Shown here: one piece after another, positions 32,767-40,554 of the stretch
Layout: each line of letters begins with the position of its first letter
Position numbering within the stretch: the stretch's first letter is position 1
NCBI RefSeq assembly: GCF_003353175.1
Contig: NZ_QHKS01000017.1
Span: 62,368 to 126,367, forward strand
From: Paraburkholderia lacunae
Lineage (GTDB): Bacteria > Pseudomonadota > Gammaproteobacteria > Burkholderiales > Burkholderiaceae
Direction: 5' to 3'
Length of the DNA: 64,000 bases
Notes under the pieces: model-generated
Told to the model about the DNA's origin: nothing
Database searches by the model: none
Seen by the model: the letters and a program-made list of their open reading frames with translations, nothing else
Program-made: the position numbers and the translations under genes

Positions 32767-33540
32767 ATGACACTGTCCCGCCGCTTTCTGAAACACGCGC
32801 TGTACATTGCAAGCGCCGTCTCCGTTGCCGTCAGCGCCAACGCACACGCCGACGAACTGATCGTCTCGGCCGCCGCCAGCCTGACCAACGCGTTCAAGGC
32901 GGTCAGCGAGGTCTTTGAACAGCAGCATCCGGGCACCAAGGTGCTATTGAACTTCGGCGCGTCCGACGCGCTGATGCAGCAGATTGCCAAAGGCGCGCCC
33001 GCCGACGTGTTCGCGTCCGCCGATCAGAAGGCGATGGACAAGGCCGCGATCGAAAAAGTCATCGTGCAAGCAAGCCGCAAGGATTTCGCCGCCAATTCGC
33101 TGGTGCTGATCGTCCCGTCCGACAGCCGTTTCGCGCCCGCCGCACTGAGCGATCTGGCGGCGGCGAATGTGAAGCGGGTCGCTTACGGCGATCCGGCATC
33201 CGTGCCGATCGGCCGCTACGCGCAAGGCGCGTTGCAGGCCGCCGGCGTCTGGAACGCCGTCAGCGCCAAAGCCGTGTTGGCGGCGAACGTGCGCCAGAGC
33301 CTCGACTATGTGTCGCGCGGCGAAGTCGATGCCGGCTTCGTATTCGGTACCGACGCCGCCGTCATGCCGGACAAGGTCAAAGTCGCGCTGAACGTGCCGA
33401 CGCAAACGCCGATCAGCTACCCGATCGCGCAGGTCGAAGGCAGCCGTCATGCGGCGGACGCGCAAGCTTTCATCAGTTTCGTGCTGTCGCCGGCCGGCCA
33501 GGCGGTGCTCGCGAAGTACGGCTTCAAGCCGGCGCATTGA
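32767..33540 (+). CDS. modA: Molybdate ABC transporter, periplasmic binding protein
   Basis: 257 residues. Signal peptide FLKHALYIASAVSVAVSANAHA, then the ModA fold (ELIVSAAASLTNAFKAVSEVF, NFGASDALMQQIAKGAPADVFASAD, YVSRGEVDAGFVFGTDA) with the Ser/Ala ligands for molybdate oxygen atoms. It delivers molybdate or tungstate to ModB. It is the first gene of modABC, with a candidate ModE box upstream and a degenerate 16-bp repeat before modB. Confidence 0.94.
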   Translation: MTLSRRFLKHALYIASAVSVAVSANAHADELIVSAAASLTNAFKAVSEVFEQQHPGTKVLLNFGASDALMQQIAKGAPADVFASADQKAMDKAAIEKVIVQASRKDFAANSLVLIVPSDSRFAPAALSDLAAANVKRVAYGDPASVPIGRYAQGALQAAGVWNAVSAKAVLAANVRQSLDYVSRGEVDAGFVFGTDAAVMPDKVKVALNVPTQTPISYPIAQVEGSRHAADAQAFISFVLSPAGQAVLAKYGFKPAH

Positions 33541-33581
33541 TCAACCTCCGCATTGATCAGTCTCAGCCTTGATTAGCCCCA
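33534..33581 (+). repeat. Degenerate 16-bp tandem repeat between modA and modB
   Basis: Three units starting GCATTGATCA (33534), GCATTGATCA (33550) and GCCTTGATTA (33566), each followed by six variable bases. The first unit includes the modA stop codon. Probably replication slippage. Confidence 0.6.
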
Positions 33582-33615
33582 TTAACTCGCTTCACTAAAG
33601 ATCTTTCATACGCTC

Positions 33616-34290
33616 ATGCAACAGGCCTGGATTCCGCTCTTGCTGTCGCTGAAAGTGGCGGGCTGGGCCACCGCGCTCAATCTGGTGTTCGGCGTCGCCG
33701 CCGGCTTCGGCTTGTCGCGCTGGCGTTCGGGCGCGCGCGACGTGATCGATTCGCTGCTGATGCTGCCGCTCGTGATGCCGCCCACGGTGCTCGGCTACTA
33801 CCTGCTCGTGTTGCTCGGACGGCGCGGTGTGGTCGGCGCCTGGCTCGACCGGCTCGATATCCAGTTGGTGTTCACCTGGCAAGGCGCGGTGATCGCCTCG
33901 ACGGTGGTGGCGTTCCCGCTGGTGCTGAAATCGGCGCGCGCCGCCTTCGAAGCCGTCGATCCGCAACTCGAACGGGCCGCGCGCACGCTCGGCGTCAGCG
34001 AGACGGCGATCTTCTTTCGCGTGACGCTGCCGCTCGCCGCACGCGGCATTCTGGCCGGCGGCTTGCTGGCTTTCGCCCGGGCGCTCGGCGAATTCGGCGC
34101 AACGCTGATGATTGCGGGCAACTTGCCGGGACGCACGCAGACGCTCTCGGTCGCAGTCTATTCAGCCGTGCAGGCCGGCGACGACAGCACCGCCAATTTC
34201 CTCGTGCTCGTCACGTCGGTGGCGTGCGTTGTGATCCTGTTGCTCGCGGGCCGTCTGGTGCCGCAGCACACGCTTTTGGCGTCGCGCTGA
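33616..34290 (+). CDS. modB: Molybdate ABC transporter permease
   Basis: 224 residues, about five membrane helices. The cytoplasmic coupling loop GEFGATLMIAGNLPGRTQTLSVAVYSAV is the ModB/EAA signature. It forms the transmembrane channel with ModC. It follows modA by 75 bases and precedes modC by one base. Confidence 0.94.
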   Translation: MQQAWIPLLLSLKVAGWATALNLVFGVAAGFGLSRWRSGARDVIDSLLMLPLVMPPTVLGYYLLVLLGRRGVVGAWLDRLDIQLVFTWQGAVIASTVVAFPLVLKSARAAFEAVDPQLERAARTLGVSETAIFFRVTLPLAARGILAGGLLAFARALGEFGATLMIAGNLPGRTQTLSVAVYSAVQAGDDSTANFLVLVTSVACVVILLLAGRLVPQHTLLASR

Positions 34291-34291
34291 T

Positions 34292-34993
34292 ATGCCGCTC
34301 GCCGTCGATATCCGCAAGACCTTCAAGAGCGCCGAGCGCAGCTTTACGCTCGACGTTTCGTTTCAGGCGAGCACGCAGCGGGTGGTGCTGTTCGGACCGT
34401 CCGGCGCGGGAAAAAGCCTGACCTTGCAGGCTATTGCCGGTTTGCTGCGCCCGGACGAAGGCGCGATCACGCTGCATGGCAAAACCTTGTTCGACAGCGC
34501 GCGCGGCGTCGATCTGAAACCGCAGGCGCGCAAGATCGCGTATCTGTTTCAGGACTACGCGCTATTTCCGCATCTGAACGTGCGGCAGAACATCGGCTTC
34601 GGTTTGCAGCCGGGCTGGTTCAATCCGCGCGCGCGGGTCGCGCATCCGCAAGTCGACTACTGGCTCGACGCGCTTGACCTGAAAAGCGTGGCGGGCAATC
34701 ATCCCGTACAGCTGTCAGGCGGACAAAAGCAGCGGGTGGCGTTGGCGCGCGCGTTGGTCGCGCAGCCCCGGCTGCTGTTGCTCGACGAACCGTTTTCCGC
34801 ACTCGATAGTGCTTTGCGTCAGCGCATGCGGCGCGAGTTGTCGGACCTGCAAACGCGTCTGGACATTCCGATGGTGCTGATCACGCACGATCCCGACGAC
34901 GTCGCCGCCTTCGGCGATCAGGTCGTGCAGGTCAGCGACGGCTGCGTGCGCGAGAATCAGCCGTTCACCGGCTACGCGCGCAGCGTGCCGTAA
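34292..34993 (+). CDS. modC: Molybdate ABC transporter ATP-binding protein, short form
   Basis: 233 residues. Walker A GPSGAGKS, Q-loop FQDYALFPHLNV, signature LSGGQKQRVALARAL, Walker B LLLLDEPFSALDS and switch His LITHD are all present. At 233 residues it ends just after the ATPase domain and lacks the C-terminal TOBE/MOP domain found in longer ModC proteins (about 350 residues), so molybdate feedback at this subunit is probably absent. It starts one base after modB. Confidence 0.92.
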   Translation: MPLAVDIRKTFKSAERSFTLDVSFQASTQRVVLFGPSGAGKSLTLQAIAGLLRPDEGAITLHGKTLFDSARGVDLKPQARKIAYLFQDYALFPHLNVRQNIGFGLQPGWFNPRARVAHPQVDYWLDALDLKSVAGNHPVQLSGGQKQRVALARALVAQPRLLLLDEPFSALDSALRQRMRRELSDLQTRLDIPMVLITHDPDDVAAFGDQVVQVSDGCVRENQPFTGYARSVP

Positions 34994-35015
34994 GCGGGTG
35001 CCTTCAGTCCCGCTT

Positions 35016-35852
35016 TCAGTCTTTCACGCCGAGAATCACGCTCGACGCCTTGAAGGCGGCAATCGCGGCGCCGCCTTCTTCAAGGCCGAGCGTGTCGACG
35101 CTTTCGTTCGTCACGACGGCCGTTATCACGGTGCCGCCTTCGAGCGTCAACGACACCTCCGCATTGACCGCGCCGCGTTTCACGCTCTGCACCGTGCCGC
35201 GCAGCTGATTGCGCGCCGACAGTTTCAGCGGCGCCCCATCAGCGTCCTCGACGAGCAGCACCACCCACGAAGCCTTGATCAACGCGAACGCCGCCGAGCC
35301 TTGCGCGAGCCCCAGCGTCTCGGTGCTTTCATGCGTCAGAACGGATACGATCGTGTGACCACCGGGCAGCGCCAGCGACACTTCGTCATTGACCGTGCCA
35401 CGCTCGATGCTCGAAACCGTGCCGTACAACTGGTTGCGCGCACTGGTTTTCACGCCGATACGCCCGATCAGATCCCAATCCGTCGCGAAACCTTCGATCG
35501 CCGCGCCCGCGCGCTCCAGAAAACGCCGGTGCTCGCGTTCGACCGCGCGAAACGTGTCGATCAGCTTCACGGCGCGTGGCGTGAGCGTCGTGCCGCCACC
35601 GCCTTTGCCGCCGGTCGAACGCACGACGAGCGGCTCGCCGGCCAGGTTGTTCATCGCATCGACGGCGTCCCACGCGCCTTTGTAGCTCATGCCCACGGCT
35701 TTCGCCGCGCCGGTGATCGAACCCGTTTCGCGAATCGCCGCGAGCAGCGCGATTCGCGACGCGCCGCCGAGCGTTTGCGCGCCGGCCCGGAACCAGACCG
35801 AGCCGCCGAGTTCGAGCGGTTCGTGAGACGAGTCGGGGTGATCGGATGTCAT
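35016..35852 (-). CDS. modE: Molybdate-dependent regulator ModE
   Basis: 278 residues. The N-terminal LysR-like helix-turn-helix (GSITGAAKAVGMSYKGAWDAVDAMNN) is followed by two TOBE/MOP domains starting KTSARNQLYGTVSSIERG and KLSARNQLRGTVQSVKRG, which bind molybdate. It normally represses modABC when molybdate is plentiful. It is convergent with modC, 22 bases apart. ATG 35852 (MTSDHPDS) was chosen; a TTG 12 codons upstream would lie too close to the -10. Confidence 0.93.
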   Translation of the reverse strand: MTSDHPDSSHEPLELGGSVWFRAGAQTLGGASRIALLAAIRETGSITGAAKAVGMSYKGAWDAVDAMNNLAGEPLVVRSTGGKGGGGTTLTPRAVKLIDTFRAVEREHRRFLERAGAAIEGFATDWDLIGRIGVKTSARNQLYGTVSSIERGTVNDEVSLALPGGHTIVSVLTHESTETLGLAQGSAAFALIKASWVVLLVEDADGAPLKLSARNQLRGTVQSVKRGAVNAEVSLTLEGGTVITAVVTNESVDTLGLEEGGAAIAAFKASSVILGVKD

Positions 35853-35890
35853 GGCGGCGCGGGGTCGATGAGAGGAGCGGGCAGTCAATG

Positions 35891-35896
35891 ATTATA
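35891..35896 (-). promoter_or_regulatory. Candidate -10 of modE
   Basis: Minus strand TATAAT (35896-35891), about 39 bases upstream of the modE ATG. The -35 region is poor. Sequence match only. Confidence 0.4.
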
Positions 35897-35941
35897 GCGA
35901 CGCAAGCTTCCGCGGCCACCGGCGCGGCACTGCGGGCAGGC

Positions 35942-36325
35942 TCAAAGCGCGTACTGCGCAATCCCGTTACCGAACGACCAATTCTCCTTCAGCACCTCGA
36001 CGAGATTGATGAACACGTCCTCCCGTCGCAGCCCGGGCGACTCCGCCAGCTCATCCGCCATGCGCTTATACAGCGCCTTTTTCTGCTCGAGCGTGCGGGT
36101 GTTGTTCAGCGTGATCTGAATCAGCACGAGATCGTCGCTGCGCTCGACGTTCAGATACTGCGGGTCGTACACGAAATTGCCGGCCTCGTGCTCGGTGATC
36201 AGCATGAAGATGTCGTCCTTCGGCACGTTGAAGGTGTCCACCAGCGAACGCTGGATGCTGTCCGTGAGCGCCTTCCGGTATTGCGCCGGCTTGCCGGCGC
36301 GCAATGCGATTCGTGTGAGCGGCAT
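35942..36325 (-). CDS. Tautomerase-superfamily protein (malonate semialdehyde decarboxylase-like)
   Basis: 127 residues. Met-Pro start (MPLTRIALRAGKP) gives the catalytic N-terminal Pro. The length and the C-terminal motif VLKENWSFGNGIAQYAL (compare the WSFGxGxAQ of MSAD-type members) place it nearer to malonate semialdehyde decarboxylase than to 4-oxalocrotonate tautomerase. Substrate unknown. It is divergent from a LysR gene 101 bases away, which probably regulates it through the palindrome between them. Confidence 0.85.
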   Translation of the reverse strand: MPLTRIALRAGKPAQYRKALTDSIQRSLVDTFNVPKDDIFMLITEHEAGNFVYDPQYLNVERSDDLVLIQITLNNTRTLEQKKALYKRMADELAESPGLRREDVFINLVEVLKENWSFGNGIAQYAL

Positions 36326-36394
36326 GATGAAACTCCCTGTTGGCAGGTGAATGGGTAAACACAGCTTAGGCGTAACCAGTCATAATTAAAATAC

Positions 36395-36406
36395 ATTGAT
36401 ATCAAT
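36395..36406. promoter_or_regulatory. Palindrome in the tautomerase-LysR intergenic region
   Basis: Perfect ATTGATATCAAT dyad in AT-rich DNA 21 bases before the LysR start. Two TTTCATCT copies (36406-36413 and 36416-36423), ten bases apart, follow. Likely site for the adjacent LysR protein. Confidence 0.55.
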
Positions 36407-36426
36407 TTCATCTATTTTCATCTGAA

Positions 36427-37278
36427 ATGAAAGTCCTCGATCTCGACGCTGTGCGGGCCTTCGTGCTGGTCGCCGATCTGCACAGCTTTACGCGCGCCGC
36501 CGATGCGCTCGACACCACGCAGTCGGCCGTCAGCCTGAAGCTCAAGCGGCTGGAAGCGCATCTGGGCAAGCAATTGGTGGAGCGCACGCCGCGCGTTGTG
36601 CGCCTGTCCGCCGACGGCAACGCCTTTCTCGGCGCGGCGCGCGATCTGCTGAACGCGCATGAGCGGGCGCTCGGTTCGTTGTCGGTGGAGCGCCGGCGGC
36701 TGGTGTTGGGGCTGAGCGAGCACGTCGCCGGCCCGAATCTGCCGACGTTGCTTGCCACGCTCAATGCGCACGATCCGGGTCTGGTGATCGAATTGCATCT
36801 GGGCATGTCCGCCGCGCTGCTTGCGCAATTCGACGAACGGCGGCTCGATGCCGTGATCGTCCGCTACGGCGCCGACGAGCCTCCGCGCGACGACGCACAG
36901 GCGCTTTTCAGCGAGCCGCTTGGCTGGCTTGCTACGCCGGAGTGGTTGCTGCGCGTCGGCGAGCCGCTGCAACTGGCGTTGCTGAGCGCACCGTGCAACG
37001 TGCGCACAGTGGCGCTGCAAACGCTGAACGAGGCGGGAATTGCGTGGCAGGAAGTGTTCGTCGGCGGGGGCGTGGCCGCCGTCGGGGCAGCGGTCGCGGC
37101 CAGTCTCGCGGTGTCGCCGCTGGCGCGCAGAGTGGCGCCGCGTGGTTTGGTCGACGTCGGCGCGCGGCTGGGATTGCCGCCGCTGCCGGAATCGCGCGTC
37201 ACGCTGCATTCGCGGGTTCGCGAGAAACGGTCGATGGAGACGCTGCGGTTAGTGGCGAATGGGTTGGCAACGCAATGA
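36427..37278 (+). CDS. LysR-family transcriptional regulator
   Basis: 283 residues. Winged helix VRAFVLVADLHSFTRAADALDTTQSAVSLKLKRLEAHLGKQL followed by an effector-binding domain that is slightly short and Ala/Val-rich. Divergent from the tautomerase, the expected target. The ATG is at most 20 bases from the palindrome. Ligand unknown. Confidence 0.88.
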   Translation: MKVLDLDAVRAFVLVADLHSFTRAADALDTTQSAVSLKLKRLEAHLGKQLVERTPRVVRLSADGNAFLGAARDLLNAHERALGSLSVERRRLVLGLSEHVAGPNLPTLLATLNAHDPGLVIELHLGMSAALLAQFDERRLDAVIVRYGADEPPRDDAQALFSEPLGWLATPEWLLRVGEPLQLALLSAPCNVRTVALQTLNEAGIAWQEVFVGGGVAAVGAAVAASLAVSPLARRVAPRGLVDVGARLGLPPLPESRVTLHSRVREKRSMETLRLVANGLATQ

Positions 37279-37400
37279 CAAACCATCGCCCGACCTGAAT
37301 CAGCGGTAAAGGCCAGCGGCTTTTTGCTTAATCCAGGAGCTCGTCATTTCACGGTAGCCAAGTGGACCTCGCCCGCCGACAAACCGCCGCCGTCCGCACG

Positions 37401-37630
37401 GTCATCGAAGCCGGCGGTGCCTCGAAAAGCTGTCGGCGCGTATCGTCGAACTCGGCCGCGCGGTGCTGGGTCCGCCGAGCGGCAAAACCAGACGCACGCC
37501 AGACGCAAGTGCTCGGTCATCGAAACCGACAGCGCCTCGAAAAGCTGTCGGCGCGTATCGTCGAACTCGGCCGCGCGGTGCTGGGTCCGCCGGGTGGCAA
37601 AACCAGACACACGCCAGACGCAAGCGCGCG
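37401..37630 (+). repeat. Tandem duplication of a 115-bp unit
   Basis: Copy 1 is 37401-37515, copy 2 is 37516-37630, both starting GTCATCGAA and nearly identical, with a long identical core (CCTCGAAAAGC to GGTCCGCC) and scattered substitutions. 115 is not a multiple of three and reading frames shift between copies, so it is probably non-coding or a decayed gene. The rest of the 37279-37644 gap holds no gene. Confidence 0.85.
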
Positions 37631-37644
37631 GCCTGAGAGCGGGG

Positions 37645-38238
37645 TCAGTGAAGAATCGGCGGCAGCGAACCACTGCTGGCCAAAGCGGGATTGGTCGTAA
37701 CGTTCGCTTGAGAAACGGTCGATACGGCCGGCTTGGCTGTGTCGGTTTTCGCGGCAACCTTGATCGCGCGGGGATGAGCGGTGCCTTGAGCAACCGCGGC
37801 ATGCACCGTTCTGGACTGACCGGCCTTCGCCTGCGCTATTTGCGGCCGCGATTTCCTGGCCTGCACCACGAAGGCGGGCTTCGGCTTCACCGCGCCCTTG
37901 AGCGATCCTTTAGCTGCACCCTTATCTGCCCCCTTGGCTACGCCATTGACCACCCCTTTGCCCGTGACTTTCTTCACGCTGCCATGCGCAGGCTTCGCCC
38001 CGTTCTTCGACGCCAGCGCAACCCGCTGCGCCGCATGCTGGCTGTTCGCCACATGCTTCGGTGCCGCCTTCGCGCCAGTTGCGGACTTGGCCTTCGGCCC
38101 ATCGGCCGTTTTCTTTGCGTGCTTCGCGGCATGTCCGGTGGCCTCGGGCGGATTCCATACTTCGGCATACCCGGCAGCCATTGCCGCACCAGACACACAC
38201 CACACGGCCACCGCCGTTGCTACTGCTCTAACCCACAT
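37645..38238 (-). CDS. Hypothetical exported Lys/Ala-rich protein
   Basis: 197 residues from ATG 38238, with GGAG directly upstream. A signal peptide (MWVRAVATAVAVWCVSGAAMAAG) leads into YAEVWNPPEATGH and then a long low-complexity region rich in Lys, Ala, Gly and His (VNGVAKGADKGAAKGSLKG), resembling histone-H1-like tails. Such basic repeats normally bind nucleic acid or polyanions; with the signal peptide it may act on surface polymers or extracellular DNA. No domain recognised. It is divergent from the toxin-antitoxin operon. Confidence 0.65.
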   Translation of the reverse strand: MWVRAVATAVAVWCVSGAAMAAGYAEVWNPPEATGHAAKHAKKTADGPKAKSATGAKAAPKHVANSQHAAQRVALASKNGAKPAHGSVKKVTGKGVVNGVAKGADKGAAKGSLKGAVKPKPAFVVQARKSRPQIAQAKAGQSRTVHAAVAQGTAHPRAIKVAAKTDTAKPAVSTVSQANVTTNPALASSGSLPPILH

Positions 38239-38289
38239 CTCCGGCTTCTCCTGATCTTCGGCTTCGTAACGAGCCGGGATTATATTCTC

Positions 38290-38317
38290 TTGCAATAATC
38301 CATAATTGGACTAATAT
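38290..38317 (+). promoter_or_regulatory. Promoter of the Xre/RES operon
   Basis: -35 TTGCAA (38290-38295), 16-base spacer, -10 TAATAT (38312-38317), 33 bases before the antitoxin ATG. The spacer holds TCCA-TAAT-TGGA, a possible antitoxin binding dyad, as expected for an autoregulated TA operon. Confidence 0.55.
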
Positions 38318-38350
38318 TAAAAACAAGTACAAAAAAGGACTCACGCACCT

Positions 38351-38788
38351 ATGTCTCACGCTGCCCGCATCCCCCAGTCCGAACCGCCGATTCGCCGGCC
38401 TGCGTCGGATCCCACGCTGACGGAAATGTCCGCGGCGGGCCTGCGTGCATTCTTCAATATCGCGCGCGATTGGGACCTGAGCGCCGACGAGCAGATCGTG
38501 TTGCTCGGCTCGCCCGGCCGCTCCACCTTCTTCAAATGGAAGGCCGCGCCGGAAACGGCCCGCGTCGGGCGCGACACGCTCGAACGGCTGTCGCTGCTGC
38601 TCGGCATTTATAAGGCGTTGCAGATTCTGCTGCCGCAGCCCAGCGCCGCCGATGCGTGGATCAAGCGCCCCAACAGCGCGCCGCCGTTCGGCGGCCGGCG
38701 CGCGCTCGACCGCATGCTGGCCGGCAACATCAGCGATCTCGTCGCCGTGCGCCAGTATCTCGACGCGATGCGAGGCGGCTGGGCGTGA
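38351..38788 (+). CDS. Xre/MbcA/ParS-type antitoxin
   Basis: 145 residues. An N-terminal helix-turn-helix region (AAGLRAFFNIARDWDLSADEQIVLLGSPGRSTFFKWK) is followed by the DUF2384 toxin-binding domain (LERLSLLLGIYKALQILLP ... AWIKRPNSAPPFGGRRALDRMLAGNISDLVAVRQYLDAMRGGW). Antitoxins of this group bind RES toxins and repress their own operon. The stop codon overlaps the GTG start of the toxin gene. Confidence 0.9.
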   Translation: MSHAARIPQSEPPIRRPASDPTLTEMSAAGLRAFFNIARDWDLSADEQIVLLGSPGRSTFFKWKAAPETARVGRDTLERLSLLLGIYKALQILLPQPSAADAWIKRPNSAPPFGGRRALDRMLAGNISDLVAVRQYLDAMRGGWA

Positions 38789-39486
38789 CAGAACCGTATT
38801 GGCAGGACCGCTGGCGCACCGCGCCGCTCGACTGGTCGCCCGCGTATCGCGTGATTCCTACGCGCTTTCCGGCCGTCAATCTATTCGACCGGGTTGCTTC
38901 GCCGGAAGATTTCGACGCGCTCTACGCGCTCGAAGCATTGACCAACGACCGTCTGCGCACCGAAGTCGGCGAACTCGATCTGGTGCCGCGCGAAGAGCGC
39001 CGCTTCGGGCCGGGTTACGGGCCGATCATGGCCGCGCTCACCCACCTGAATCCGCTCGGCAGCCGCTTCTCGGACGGCAGCTACGGCGTGTTCTATTGCG
39101 CCCGCTCGCGCGCCACCGCGATCGCGGAAACGCGCTATCACACCGGCAAGTTTCTGGAGGCCACCGCCGAGCCGCCAATGCGTCAGCAGATGCGTCTGTA
39201 CACGGTGCTGGCGCAAGGCGAGGTGGTCGACATCCGCAGCGACCCGTCGCTCGATCGCGCGGTGCTGTCGCCCGACGACTACCTTGCAGGACAGACGCTC
39301 GGCTGCGCCGTGCGCGAAGCCGGTGCGCCGGGCATCGTGTATCCGTCGGTGCGGGACGACGACGGCGAATGTCTCGCCGCCTTCAGAACGACGCTGCTGC
39401 GCGACTGCCATCACGCGGCTTATCTGGAATACAACTGGAACGGCAAGAGCGTCGATATGGTGTTCGAACTCAACCAGGTCGGCTGA
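38785..39486 (+). CDS. RES-domain toxin
   Basis: 233 residues starting at GTG 38785, whose last bases form the antitoxin stop (GTGA overlap). The RES-domain residues are visible in YRVIPTRFPAVNLFDR, FSDGSYGVFYCARSRATAIAETRYH (Arg, Tyr and Glu of the active site) and GIVYPSVRDDDGECLAAF. RES toxins degrade NAD+ and stop growth when the antitoxin is lost. The longer in-frame start at 38656 lies inside the antitoxin and was rejected. Confidence 0.9.
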   Translation: MTEPYWQDRWRTAPLDWSPAYRVIPTRFPAVNLFDRVASPEDFDALYALEALTNDRLRTEVGELDLVPREERRFGPGYGPIMAALTHLNPLGSRFSDGSYGVFYCARSRATAIAETRYHTGKFLEATAEPPMRQQMRLYTVLAQGEVVDIRSDPSLDRAVLSPDDYLAGQTLGCAVREAGAPGIVYPSVRDDDGECLAAFRTTLLRDCHHAAYLEYNWNGKSVDMVFELNQVG

Positions 39487-39540
39487 CCGACCCGCGCGGA
39501 GAAGCGCCGCCAGGCAGCGAAAAACGGAGGATGACCGTCC

Positions 39541-40281
39541 TCAGGAAGGCAAAGCCAGCGCCGCCGCGCCGTCCGCGCGCGCCGCTTCGACCGAGATCGA
39601 CCAGCGCCGCAACCGGTGAGGCTCGACAATCGTTAGCTTGCCGCCGGGCCCGAATGCGCCGGTATCGATGAACACCTGCGAGCCGATCTGCTGGATGTCG
39701 CGCATCGGCGTGTGACCGCAGTAGGTCAGCGAGAGTCCGCGCTGCCGCCCTGGATCGCCATTGCCGATCGCCAGATCGCGGCCCCACAGCAATTGCTGGC
39801 GCACGTCTGCGGAAAAATTCGCGGCGTCGAGATCGGCGTCCGTGCCGAAAAATTCGGCATGCAGAATATTGAAGCGCTCTTTTCCGCTGCCCACCACGCG
39901 CACGAGCGGCAGCGTCCGCAGACGTTCCGCGTAGCGCTGCAGCCGTTCGTCGGACACCTCAGCCGCCCACGACCCGCCAATCCCGTACCACCATTGCCGC
40001 CGCAAGCGCCCGTCGGCGACAGCGCATAACGTGTCTTCGTGATTGCCGAGCACGGCATAGAACCACGGCTTGTCGAGCAAAGCCAGCGCCTGTTCGGAAT
40101 GCTCGCCGCGGTCCACCAGATCGCCGACCGAAAACAACCGGTCGTGCGCGGGATCGAAAGCGATGTCGCGCAGCAGATAGCGCAGCGCATCCATGCAGCC
40201 ATGCAGATCGCCGACGATAAAGTCGCGGCCGCTCAGATTGACCGCATGATGCTGGACGGGAGTGACGAGGACGGATTCCAT
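39541..40281 (-). CDS. Metallophosphoesterase (serine/threonine protein phosphatase/Ap4A hydrolase-like)
   Basis: 246 residues. Motifs of the calcineurin-like superfamily are complete: GDLHG, GDLVDRG, GNHE, a His in ILHAEFF and GHTPM. The compact size and motif spacing fit the lambda-phosphatase/PrpA group or ApaH-like hydrolases. Substrate undecided. ATG 40281 (MESVLVTPVQHH) is chosen over an upstream in-frame codon. It is convergent with the RES toxin gene and divergent from the DUF1345 gene. Confidence 0.83.
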   Translation of the reverse strand: MESVLVTPVQHHAVNLSGRDFIVGDLHGCMDALRYLLRDIAFDPAHDRLFSVGDLVDRGEHSEQALALLDKPWFYAVLGNHEDTLCAVADGRLRRQWWYGIGGSWAAEVSDERLQRYAERLRTLPLVRVVGSGKERFNILHAEFFGTDADLDAANFSADVRQQLLWGRDLAIGNGDPGRQRGLSLTYCGHTPMRDIQQIGSQVFIDTGAFGPGGKLTIVEPHRLRRWSISVEAARADGAAALALPS

Positions 40282-40554
40282 TCGACCATGATAGTGCGGC
40301 ACGCGCGGATGCGTATGCGCGCTTCCTATCTTTTCCGGGCGCCGTACGCGGCGCAATCGTCGCGAAAACGGCGCATTCCCGGCAGGGTTTGCCGGAAATA
40401 CGCCGCGTACGCGGTCATTGTTGCTAAGAAGACAAATTTGCCGCCTGGTCTACGGTCACTGCCGGCTGCCCGTGACTTGCTCATTCGACAAATGATGCCC
40501 GATGCCGCGGGTAGAATCCGCGACACACCCAGAAGGCTCGACTCTCCCGTTCCG

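Noticed and set aside
37324..38298. Plus-strand frame through the 115-bp repeat and the basic exported protein
   Set aside because: The translation is compositionally random, and the minus-strand gene has a signal peptide and a ribosome binding site.
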